This document shows, one piece after another, positions 38,276 through 50,062 of a DNA stretch of 64,000 nt. How positions within the stretch are numbered: the first letter of the stretch is position 1; each line of letters begins with the position of its first letter. Origin of the DNA: Himantopus leucocephalus. Taxonomy: Eukaryota; Chordata; Aves; Charadriiformes; Recurvirostridae. Made by a program: the position numbers and the translations under genes. The DNA lies in the NCBI GenBank assembly GCA_003993805.1, contig RSEF01000005.1, forward strand, positions 16,920,444 to 16,984,443. Direction: 5' to 3'. The notes beneath the pieces are model-generated. The model saw nothing but the letters and a program-made list of their open reading frames with translations. It did no database searches and was not told where the DNA came from.

Positions 38276-41200
38276 AACTGACTGATGGAAAGGGCAGGTA
38301 AAACACAGTCATTTATGCGGCATCATAATTTATACAGTAAATTCTACAATTTATGCCGTAGTTCAAGCTCATCTGTTTTACCTTGCGTGGCCTCAAACTA
38401 TGAACACGATTTTCAAAGATCAATTGATGTGGGCAAATACATTGCATTGCTGAAATTATAACCTTATTTCTAAACTGTAAAATTAAGAAGGAAGTTCTTC
38501 TCGGCTTGGCACCCAATCTCCAAGAACCCAGGTCACCTCACACTGTGGTCCAACACTCACATCTAGCAGCTACCTACTCTGCAGTGCACAGGACTCATCC
38601 CAATAGATATGAAGAAAGTGAGCACAAGGAGCAAGTGAAGATGGATAAAAAGGTTGATTAGAAGAAGACAAATACCAAAAACATCACTGTAGACAGAAGC
38701 CACAGTTTTGTCCAGGAATTAGCTGTGCCACCTGGGGATGCAGTTGATCAGTGGGGAGACCTGGAACTTGAGAAGTTTATTCTAAGTAACTCTGATGAGA
38801 AGACCACGACTTTCCTAATGAAAAGGTAAATTCCTTTCCCATAGGTACCATTTTCAGAGAGAGTTTTGTACAGAGCTCTCTCTTTAGCAATAATGCCAAT
38901 AGGCTTTGCAATCTTGAATGAATTGCTTCCCCATTTCTTACAGGAAAACTAACACTGCTTGCCTCCCTAGCACTGTGAGAAAGTGCAAGCAGCAGACAGC
39001 CTTTAAACTGTGTTCCAAAGATGAAACTATTTGAATAAACATTAAGCACTAGGATCCTGTCAAAATTCACTGGCAACGTATGGGGGGGTGAAAAAATAGA
39101 GACATTGCACAAGAAATGGAAAATAATAGGAAGGACCTTCCCATGGTAGGAATTCATTGACCAAAGAAAGGAGGAAAGCGAGGCTTCAGACAGTAATACC
39201 AGTCTCTCTTCATCATCATGTTTGCTCCCTTTATTCCTGGGCAAGTCCAAAGAATACAGACCCCAGCTTGTTCCCATAGCAGGGTGACAGTTGCCAGTCT
39301 CATGCCCTCTGTGACCTCTAATTAACTCCTCTGTCAGCCAATTGTGCTGCCCAAATTCCAGAATCCTGAAAAAAAGCAATAAAGCAGTCTGTGACCTCCA
39401 AAAGTTTACTATTTACTTTTCTGCAGTAGTGTACATGAGCTGCTGGTTTCCCATTGGCTTTTCACTGAGTATATTCCAACATACTTCAAAGTGGGCACTC
39501 AAAACAAGACGCTGCGAACTACTGCATTGTAAAGCATGCACCATGATCCAGGTCACTCACAATAAACTAACCTGAGGGCACTGTAACTTATTAACCAACT
39601 TTCACTCCTGGCATTGTTCACAGTTCTACAGTCACAGAACTGCTGGGAGCCTGTTGCAATCACCAGCAACCAGCCTATCCGAGGAAGTTACTCCTTGGTA
39701 CTACCAGTAGGAAAAGCTGGTTTACACAGGTTTCTTTGAAACAAGAGTAACAGGATAGCTTCAAATATGGCCTATTAAGGATCCAGAATTAAACTTTGCA
39801 GGCACTTCCCCATGTAATGATTTATCTTTCAGACGCAGTGCCATGAGACACTTAACTAGTGTTCATTGAGAATTCATGATCTAATTTCAAGTGTTTTCTT
39901 TAAATTATAGTATTTAAATCAATCCAATGCATTTTTGCCCCAGATACATAGAAGCATAATGATGACTGGAAGGTTTTAAATTTCTCCTTCTACCCGATAT
40001 AGCAGGCAGAAATACAGGATAGCTGTTTCCCAGGAGAGGCAAACACGTCTCAGGGGAAAAAAAGGAGCCATCAAACTGTAAAAGGAAATAATGCTGGTTG
40101 TGAAAACCATGTGATGGTACTGTACTGGTTAAAGGTGAGACTGACTTTGCTCCAAAATAGGAAAGAACTGCTAGTCCCAGAGGGAAGCGAGTTGGGGTTT
40201 ACTTTCTGGGATCGTGACATTCCTGGAGCAGCAACACAATGGCAATTCCAAAAGGGCAGGAACTCTACTGCCACCCAATGAAGTTATAATCAAAAAACAT
40301 GAGAAAATTAGAAGGTGAGCATGCAGGACTAGCTCAGAGTGAGATGTAGAAGACATAGCTAATGACATGAAGACAACTTTCTACCACACTTTTGCATGCG
40401 CTGCTTGCCTTGCATTTTACAGGTAGAAGTCACAGACATCACAGTGGGACTATTTAAATAACACAGAACAAGAGAATGTATTACACATAACTGTCAGGAA
40501 TAAGTTTTCCCTTTCTTTTTGTCAGTCTGTAAAATCTCCTATGACAGAAAAGTCACCAGGATAACTACACTGATTTAATTACACAAGGAATTTCTTACAA
40601 TGTAGCCCTCAGAAATCTGAAGTTCCAATTTCCTAAGCTAAGGATTAGTGGAAAACAGATATGCACACAGAAGTAAACACTGCCTCTATTCAGAATCATC
40701 CACAGTGAAAAAAATGTCTGTAAACACATCTTTCAAGTTATTGGTTTCAGGTTTTAAGCATTGAGATCTGTAAGCATTTAGTACTTCTGTTTTTGCAAAG
40801 GACTGCAACACACACAGGAATATGGCCATGAACCTCCTATTAACCTTGCTAATGAACAGTCTGGTGCTAGTCTGGTGTTATGTGAAGTCCACTAGGGCAT
40901 ATAATTTAACTGTATCCAAGTATGTGTGAAATTATAATAATGCTGATGACAGTGCAACACAGGTACAAATTCCAGAATTACTCCTGGTTTTGAATGACAG
41001 CATAATATAAAATTACTGAACTAGAATTTTGCAGGGCTGAATATATAGATCTTTCCACCTCACATATGAGTGCCCTATCCCAGGAAGCTACGGGAATGTG
41101 CTCCCTTTCATTTGCTTTATTTCTGTTTCCATGAATCTTGCTTCATATTGTCACAGCACCAATAAGGCAGGAAATAGGAGTATTGTTGCACAGACTAGGA

Positions 41201-44200
41201 GACAATCTAATGGTGATCAGTGCACCCTGTTGAAATGTAAGAGATGTGGGTTGGTATTTCCACAGACTGAGAAGGGAACAGAACTCTCTTTCTGATTAAC
41301 TTCTTAGAGAAGACTCTAATTCCTCAGATTTGCTTTCAGCCACAAATCATTTGGTAGGCAGAAAATAGTCAAGAAGCATACTGAAAATTTAACTAATGCC
41401 AACATATGTACAGTCTGGCAATTGCAAATGACAAATGTTCCCATCAGTAAGAAACAACAGAGAGTTATTCCATGCCCCAGAACAGATTGCCTGGCATTGC
41501 TTTACACTATGAGCAGTGATGAACAGTCATTCTGCTCGTCTATTAGGGGTAATTATAGTAACTGGATAAAATGATCTTTTGTGCCTTTTCCTGCACTCTT
41601 TTCATTATTCCTAAACTGCCATCGCATAGAAAATAAGATACTGGTATAGATTATTGCCCCTATTAAACCACAAAGAGGAACAGCAGAATATTGTTACTTT
41701 TATTATCTAGAAATACTCTTTACAATTAAAATCCTGTTCAGCTGAGATGAAGTTATCATCAAAATAGTTTCTAGTCAACAGGTAATAGCACAATTCTTAC
41801 TAGCTGAAGGAAAACTACAGTCTACATTTTTCAGAAGCTGTAAACTGCCTTTTTTAAAAATGCTAAGTAAGAATGCAGAGCATCTTGCTTTCTTCAGACT
41901 AAGCTTTCCCTGTTTAGTCCATGCACATGGTACATACTGAGAAAAGTGGTAATGGACATCTGTGACCTGTCTCTTCTAGGTGTGGTAAGACTGCTCGTTG
42001 GCCTACATTTGGGAGTTGTTGTAAATTCCTTCACGTGCATTTCCAGCTCTGATAAATGAGCAGGGCATTTGTTGATGTCCTGTATTGCTTGGCAGGAGAG
42101 AGCCCATTCCTTTTTTCCACAAAAGCATACCACGTAGAGTGTACTCACTCAAACTCTACACGCAGCAAGAGTTTATCCATAAAACTTTATCACTATAAAA
42201 ACAAGTACAGTTCTTATATTTTCCTTTTTAATTTTTTCTGTACATTAAATCAGACTTTGCAGGCTAGTTGTCCAGGCTGGTTAGGCAAAATTAAAGAATC
42301 TTATCATGGTGGACTCCAAGATTACAGAATGGTTACTATCAGTGAAAGCAATAGAAATAAACACATGGGGAAGAGGTTAAAACCCTGTCTCACTATCAGC
42401 TCCAGACACCTTGTGTTGTTTTTAAGCTCTTGAAATCACAAAAAGAAATGACTCACCCATGAGACTACTAGCATATTTTTTAAAAAACCCAAGCCATATT
42501 GCTAGCTGACATTCTTAATGCAGTCTACATCTTATAACAAAAGCCTTAATTTATAAACTATTACAAAGCTACATAAGACCAGATATTAAAAATTTAAGAG
42601 CAGGTGTTTGGAATCTAGCCAGGTATCATGAAAGACTTGCTCAAACTGTGAAAAATCCTAACACAGAAACTTCCCATCTCATGCATGATGGTGTGTACAT
42701 CATATTATAGATGTGCAGGTCTTGATTACTCAGTACTACCTAATTGTCTAGAACATACTTCATTCTAGCTAGATGGCATTACACTACTATTCTTTGATTT
42801 TTAGCTAAGAATCTAACAAACTCACCATGATAGCTCTATAGTTCAGTCTGTGAGAAGTGAGAAGGAAAAGGTAATTGTCATTTGGGCTTTCTTTTTAAAG
42901 TGTACACTGGCTTCAGCAATTATTATAGTGGTTTCAAAAGTAGGTTTTAGTTGAGTTCTGTAAAAATCCTTCTGGTTTCCCTACCCTTTTTAGGCACTGA
43001 AAAAACAGACATGAAACTCTGTTAATGAATATGGTTGCTTAAGTAACTTCATTGTGTCTGCAATTCAAATAGTATTTTTCCCATCTGACTAATGGAGATG
43101 GTCTATTAGAAGTACATATCAGCTTCTCAGGGCACTCTCTGACCCCATACGAAATGAGATAACATCTGTGCTCTACAACTAGTCATACACACATCCTTCC
43201 TGAAAAATTATGCATTCTCAGAAACTGAAATTGAATAGGAATTTCCAGAATATAGCTGCCATGTTATCTGGATGACTGTGATTTCCTATCCCACCCCAAA
43301 TGGGATTAACAGTCACCCTGTAAATCTACTTTAATTCACTATTAGATATAAAGTCAATAAATGTAAACATTGCCTTCCTTTCCTTTGGGCTGACTGACCA
43401 TTCTGGAGAAAAAAGAATACCAAGATACTCTGTCAGTAGACAACTCACACATTAAATACCTTTCTAGCATTTGTTTTTGAAAAAAAAAAAATAATGGTTT
43501 ATATTCCTTCTATTACTAGCTTCCCAAAATTATATTAGGACTTCAACTTTTGCATCCAGGCATTTAAGCATACCATATTTCTAAGATTTGTTTAGGGTCT
43601 CATGGTTATAATTATGGTTTTGGTTTTGAAGTAATACTTTAAATTAGATATTAATTTTCTTTTTCATCTGTATTTAGCCAAGGAGGCAATGGAGAAGATT
43701 TTTTTAAAAAGATAAGGCTAGCACCTCACCATAAATAAGCATCAAAGAAAATAACAAGTCAGCAAGTGCTGATGATCCATTCAGAGCACTTGGTGACAAG
43801 GCAGTTCCTCAATTAATATGACACTATTAAAACACTATTATTGCTTGTAATAACAAATATATTAAGATGTTTATCTTAAATTCAATCAAACGTCAGTCGT
43901 GAAGTAAGCATCCCACTCCTGGTTTTGTTTTTGACATTACTAGATGTCAAAGTACAAAATTTAGACTTATATTCTGGAATACGTTTTCATTGTTTATTAG
44001 TATTCTAGCCTCAGCATCTTTTACTTGTGGTGGCATTTAATTTTTGTTTGTTATTGGTTGTTCTTCTGTGTGGTTGGAAGAGTTTTCATTTTTTTAAAAC
44101 TCTAAATTGTTTTGTCTAGTACTTTAAAGATGTTCTCTAAACATTTTGAAAATAGAAATATCTAAATGTAAATAGAGGAAAAGAGTTTCTTAAGTAAGGT

Positions 44201-44329
44201 CATTCTCTTAATGTTACTTTTGGCAAATTCTGATCCTTTATTTCTTAAATTTCCCACTTCCTACTTTATCATCACCATCTGTCTTATCGTTGCTATAATC
44301 TTTGTTCTCCTTTTATAGCAGTGGGAAAT
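38276..44329. other. Intergenic sequence, no gene recognised
   Basis: About 6 kb. It includes the longest open frame of the window on the minus strand (38777-39379), which has no recognisable family signature. No repeat copies were recognised. Confidence 0.5.
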
Positions 44330-45790
44330 CACACTGGATTATATTCATTTTGAGAAGGTATTGGATTTATGAGAGAAATTATGTGCATCAACAGCCAGAT
44401 TTTGCCTTGATGGATCCCTCCACTGGCACACTCCAGTCACGAGCTATCCCACCACGTCTTCATTATCCCAATGAAGTGACAGCCCTGTAACTACACTCAG
44501 ACTTCTAACTTTTGCTTGTTCCCCATGCTGCATTCATCAGTGTAGAGGTATTTCAGAGAAGCGCCCAAGCATGCTGATTGCTCAGAACAGGCAAGGCAGC
44601 TTTTACCATAAGGCTGCTCTGCAGGCACTTTCTTCCTCACATGTCTAAGCTTGAGATTCCACTGCAGCTCTGTTTTGTTGATTGCTATGCCCCTTCAATT
44701 CCCACCACCTGGGCCGCTGACTTGCCTACCCTCTCCCTAACTTCCTTAGTTGATTTTTGAGGAATCAATCCCTCGCCCGTTGTTTCTAGTTTAAATTTCT
44801 ACCTACTAAATCGGCCAGGTTGTTGGCAAAGATGGTTTTGCCCCATTCAGTCAGCAGGATCACATCTCTTACAAGCAGCTGTGGACCCTCAAAAAGGGTC
44901 CCATGGTCATACAAACTGAAGTCCTGCTACCAACACCTGCCGCACAACTAGTTGTTAAACCACAGGATCCGTCAAATCTTCCTCAGATCCTTCCCCTAAG
45001 TGGCAGAATACCACCTCCATCCCCATGCACTTGATCACTTCCCCAGTGCCCTTCAGTCACCCCTGATACTTCCCAGGTCACCCCTGGCAGTATCTTTGGC
45101 ACATATGTGGAGGAACAGCAGGGCATGGTAGGTGGAGTGTGAGGCAAGCCTTGGTAGCTTCTCCACAACGTCCCAAATTCGAGCACCCAGCAAGCAGCAA
45201 GCCTCCCTGAATGACAAGTAAGTTCAGCAGATGGAGACCTTTGTCGCCTGCAGTAGGGAGTCTTCAACCATGATCACTTGCCAGTTCCATCTAGTGGTCC
45301 CAAGTGGCTCTGGGTCAGCTACTAGAGATGCTCCATTTGATGGCACTCCCAGCTCCTCATCAACTATGAAAGCGGCAAACCCATTCTGTAACTGCAAGTC
45401 ATGAGGTGGGGCTGGAGCCTTCTTTCTGGTGTGAGATATCACCAGCTTCTAGCCTTTGCCATGATGGGAGTCTCCACCTTCCAAATTCATAGGCACAGGC
45501 TCTTCCCACCTCTCCGCTATGGTTGAAGGTTGAGGTTCATGAAGCTGCAGGGTCTCAGAGAAGTTCCAGGTGATCACTTTCTCATCTTTTCAGATTCTGC
45601 AGTTTGCTGACCTCCTCCCGTAGGTCTTTCACTTGGAGGCACAGCTCTTCAACAAGATCACAGCTCTTGGCAGGCCAGAAGACCAAGTGCCCCAGCCCCA
45701 GGCACTCCATGCTGCCTCAGACTTGAGAAGCTGCATCCTCTTTTTGAAGTTCTGTCTGGCTCCAAGGGTCCAATAGTGAAGGGACAGTGA
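44330..45790 (-). mobile_element. Decayed CR1 LINE, 5' half (ORF1/esterase and start of endonuclease)
   Basis: On the minus strand the order is: a coiled-coil-like ORF1 segment (about 45770-45590); an SGNH esterase start, QVIMVEDSLLQAT near 45283-45245 (usual VVVGDSLLRGT, the motif Gly is Glu); CCLLGARIRDVVEKLP-like text near 45215-45160; the esterase end YDHGTLFEGPQLL near 44917-44880 and TEWGKTIFANNLADLVGRNL near 44850-44790; then an endonuclease remnant with WWDSS and DWSVPVEG text near 44465-44410. Frames shift several times and stops are present. The reverse-transcriptase part is missing. CR1 elements are known to carry an esterase domain. Confidence 0.82.
45285..45297 (-). promoter_or_regulatory. 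CTCF-like motif, one mismatch, inside CR1
   Basis: Minus strand CCACTAGATGGAA matches CCASYAGRKGGCR at 12 of 13 positions. It faces the plus-strand motif at 36228. It lies in the esterase part of the CR1 copy, so it may simply be repeat sequence. Confidence 0.2.
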
Positions 45791-48700
45791 CTCCAAAACT
45801 TGAATTCAGATGTAAAATAGGCCTTGATTCGTTGCTCTTAAGTTTTCTTTTTAAAATGCCAGATAAAGAAACATGGGAATATTAAGAAGACATTTGCTAA
45901 AATCATAATAATACATCACAGTAAATATCTCAAATCTTAAAAAACAGAAGATGACTTTCAGTGTAATCGTGTATTTGTTTTTCTTAAAAATAATTAAAGT
46001 AAAATAAAAAAAGAATTTACTCCCCCCCCCCCAGCTATTTGTTTCCTTTTACCACCTGATTAATAATGGATAAATTTAAATTAAATAAGGTAAATTCACT
46101 GTGGGCAAATTCAATGATTTCGTGATGAGATTTCTACAAATAACTTCCTTACTCATGTATAAGCAGGAATTCAAAAAAATCCAAAGACTAGGCACACCTG
46201 CTCTTCAACTGTCAATAATATACACAGTAAACTCTTGTTTACTTTTCATCAGGAATGTACCAGTCATGTTTGTGCAGTTCTTACATCAACAAATATTATA
46301 TATTAATATGCATAAATATATATTTACAAGTAGATAAATATTTCTGTGCTACACCTGTGTAAGTCCAGAGAATGACTCCTAAGAAGCAGTAGACCTTGTC
46401 CATGTATGCCAGGTCCAAATATTTCCTGTTATATGTGAAGTTAAAAGTGAAAACTTGTGAACATTTTTTCCTAAATAATTAATTTGTACATGGATTGAAG
46501 AAGAATTTTTTGGCTTTCAAACTCAGAAATGCCCAAATCACTTTGCACAATTGCATATAAAATATGGGTAGTGCTGTTACTGTGCTGTCAAATGTGAGTG
46601 CCATTCTGTACTCAGCAATATTTCAAACACCATCCAAATGCAACCATACAAATGTCACCTCTGCCTACGGAACTTTATAAATGAAGCAATATTAATCAAT
46701 TAAGGGACAGTGGAGTGCATGCAGAAGCAGCCAAGTCTACCTGAGGATTACAATAGGGAGTTCTGGGTGGGCAATCAAGTTTAAACTGTAGAACTGCCAA
46801 GGCACACGGATTCTCTGTACGATAAAACGGATTTCCGGTAGCACACCGAGGGAAACCAAGAAACTTTTGCCTATAGCCAGACAAGAGAAAATTTTGCTAT
46901 TACACCATTTATCAACTGTATGCTATTATACTATTTACCAAATAATTTTGACCTTTGCTCACAGAAATATATGATTAGGTATGTGGGCAGTCATTACGTA
47001 TCTCCTCTCCAAATTTCCGAAGACAGCATTTTCATATGAATTACCGTGGCATAGAATGATACTCCTCTCCTAGGCTGCTTGGTAAGGGAAAGTCCTATCC
47101 AAGCCTTTCAAGCAGAAATTAAGACCCCCAAACACATGAGCTAATGTGAATCTGAAGGGTCACTAAGTACCTTTTTAATTACCTATTTATCTTGTACCCA
47201 ATAGACCAGAAAAGCAAAAATATATCTTGCCCCTTTACATTGTATGTACATGCTATGCTTGATGAAAGGATTTGTTTTCCAAATTACCAATTGTTTGGCA
47301 TATCAGACCTCCTACTCTTGCAATTTTAGGGGTTACCTTTCACAGAGAGGAAGCAGCTGTACAGTATTACATACTCTTCAGAGGGGATGCTTTTCAGAGG
47401 AGGCAGTGCAAATTAGTTTCTTTCCATCCTCGCAGTGCTCTAATGATGTCAACCTTTTGTTATAAACTAACCCCAAAGAAGCACGATGATAGGCCTCCAT
47501 TCATAACACATGAAGATGTGGGAATTATTTTCTAGCAGCATAAAGTTTTTCTTAGGAGAAATGGCTGCAGTTCAGCCTACACAAAGGCCTACACAGCAGA
47601 GACTATGCAAAGCTACATGGCATAGGGGACAGAAGCAGAGCACTGGAACAAGATGGCCGCTCGATCAGGGTTTGCTTTTGGCATTGATAAAGCAGCCAGT
47701 CACTCAGAGTGACAGATTTTAAAGGTGAATAAAACAACCACAGACCCATATCTAGTTTTCTATAGTACGGGCTTGTGCAGAGGAAGTAGTCAGTTTGTGC
47801 TGGTGAATGGTTGTTAGGGCTACCCTGAGAGACACAGGTCCTACCATAAACTCGTCAGTCGAACAATCAGTAAAACCAGATACAGTTTCAGTGCTATCTT
47901 TTCCTCCCCTAGTATTCTCATCTTTGGGTAGGCACAAATAAGTTTCTTCCTGCCTGACAGAACAGTGTTAACCATAGGCTGCCTAGGAAGTATAAAAGAA
48001 CAGTGCCAGTGGTAGTGGGAGTTAATAATGGAAGTGGGGAATAGAAGAGATTGAATGATAGCTCCCTACCCTAAAGTAGAAGTCATCTTGCTGTGCAACT
48101 CAGGGGATGGCAGAAAAAGCAAATCTTGCAAATTAGTCATGGCATTTTAGGCCTTGCAGGAAAAGCTTAAAACCTTAAAATAGAAACAGCCTCTGCGTCC
48201 CATGATTTCAGAGCTAGAAATCCAGTCTAAGTTCTGTAGGAGACCTCTAGGTCTGAACCTTCTACAGAATGCTGTTTACCATCTCTTACTGCCTTCAGAG
48301 TTTCTCTGCCTTGGACTAGAGACATCAATGTTTTTCCTAATTGCTAGCCTCCCCAGTGATCGCAGTCCTTCTGCCCAGCATTTAGGCAGAGCACTTGCAC
48401 AGTAGGCGGTAGCAGAGAGCGTCTAATATTTTTGCACGGTCCAGAAATAAGGGAGGCCTTGGCACATGAAAGGGATGAGGAGAGGAGAGGAGAGAGCTGA
48501 GGGAGGATTGCTGGGTCTTGGCCAGAAGTCATGTCCTCAGACAGCAGGGAAGAAAGATCACTAGAATAAAAAGTAATTAGTTTTAGCTATTTGAACAACT
48601 ACTGGTTACTAACTAATGGCAATGATTCTCTTTAAGGAACTACTTTTGTCATCTTACTGAAGAATACACAGACAATTGATGGGAGGCACAGAAAGAAATC

Positions 48701-48880
48701 AGAGCAACTTAATATAATTCCTGAAATGTTTTGAATGTTGGAGGTGCTAATATTTTCAACAATACTTAAGGAATCAAAATACAATTACTCCACTAAGCCA
48801 CAGAAACAGATTTTTAGGGGTTAGGCTTTTGCAGTAGCAAACTGAAGGTTTAAAACTTATTGGAACACTTGATATACAAA
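45791..48880. other. Intergenic sequence, no gene recognised
   Basis: About 3.1 kb. A run of 11 C at 46022-46032 is the only simple repeat of note. No coding motif or repeat family was recognised. Confidence 0.5.
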
Positions 48881-50062
48881 GTGAGATCTTGGCACTTCTT
48901 CTAAAGGAACTCCCAGGAAACTACAGGCCAGTCAGCCTCACCTCAATACCTAGGAAGATGGTGGAGCAACTAATCCTGGAAGCCATTTCAGGGGCACATG
49001 AAGGGCAAGGAAGTCATCAGGAGCAGCCAGCATAGATTCACTAGCAGGTAGTCACACTTGACTAACTTGGTAACCATCTATGATTAAATTACTGGCTTGG
49101 TGGACAAGGGGAGAACAGCAGATATCATCTACCTAGACTTCAGTAAGGCTTTTGACACTATCTCCCATAAGATCCTCATAGACAAGCTGATGAAGCTGGC
49201 ACAAAATCAGTTGGAGGCCAATAACTAGCGGTGTACCCCATGGGTCAGTACTGGGTCCAGTCCTGTTTAACATTTTCATTAATGATCTGAATGATGGGGC
49301 AAATGACAGAAAACTAGGAGGCATGGCTGATATGCCAGAGGGTTGTGCTGGCATCCAGGGGGACCTGGACAGGCTGGAGAAGTGAACTGACAGGAACCTC
49401 ATGCAGTTCAACAAGGGCAAGTGCAAAGTCCTGCACCTGGGAAGGAACAACCCCAGGCACCAGTAGGTGGTGGGGGCCACCCAGGTGGAAAGCAGTTTTG
49501 CAAAAAAGACCTGGAGGTCCTGGTGGACACCGAGCTGAACATAAGCCAGCAATGCACCATTACAGCAAAGTAGGCCAATGATATCCTGGGCTGCATTAGG
49601 AGGCATATTGCCAACAGGTCAAGGGAGGTGACCATTGCCCTCTATTCAGCACTGGTGAGGCCACACCTAGAGTGCTGTGTCCATTTCTGGGCTCCCCAGT
49701 ACAAGAGAGACATTGACATATTGGAGAGAGTCTAACAATGGGCCACAAAGATATTTAAGGGACTGGAGCATCTCACATATGAGGGAAGGGTGAGGAAGCT
49801 GGGCCTGTTTAGCCGAGAGAAGAGAAGGCTAAGGGGAGATCTTATCAATGTAACTGAAGGGAGGGTGTTAAGAAGATTGGAGCCAGGCTTTTTTCAGTGG
49901 TGCCCAGTGACAGGACAAGANNNNNNNNNNNNNNNNNNNNNNNNNNNNNNNNNNNNNNNNNNNNNNNNNNNNNNNNNNNNNNNNNNNNNNNNNNNNNNNN
50001 NNNNNNNNNNNNNNNNNNNNTCTCCAGAGGTCCCTTCCAACCCTGACCATTCTGTGATTCTT
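48881..50062 (+). mobile_element. CR1 LINE, reverse transcriptase to 3' end, with assembly gap
   Basis: Plus strand, in order: NYRPVSLTSIPRKMVEQLIL near 48917-48975; [20 protein letters not shown] near 49095-49155; GANDRKLGG near 49298 (usual FADDTKLGG, so the catalytic block is broken); LMQFNKGKCKVLHLGRNN near 49398-49450; [20 protein letters not shown] near 49649-49707. The 3' untranslated region follows, then 100 N, then TCTCCAGAGGTCCCTTCCAA and one tail unit ATTCTGTGATTCTT. Several stops and frameshifts show it is dead. Confidence 0.93.
49921..50020. other. Assembly gap (100 N)
   Basis: Exactly 100 N inside the CR1 3' region. The left flank ends at GACAGGACAAGA and the right flank starts at TCTCCAGAGG. 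In intact CR1 copies these points are roughly 250 bp apart, so the N run is a placeholder and not a measured size. Confidence 0.99.
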
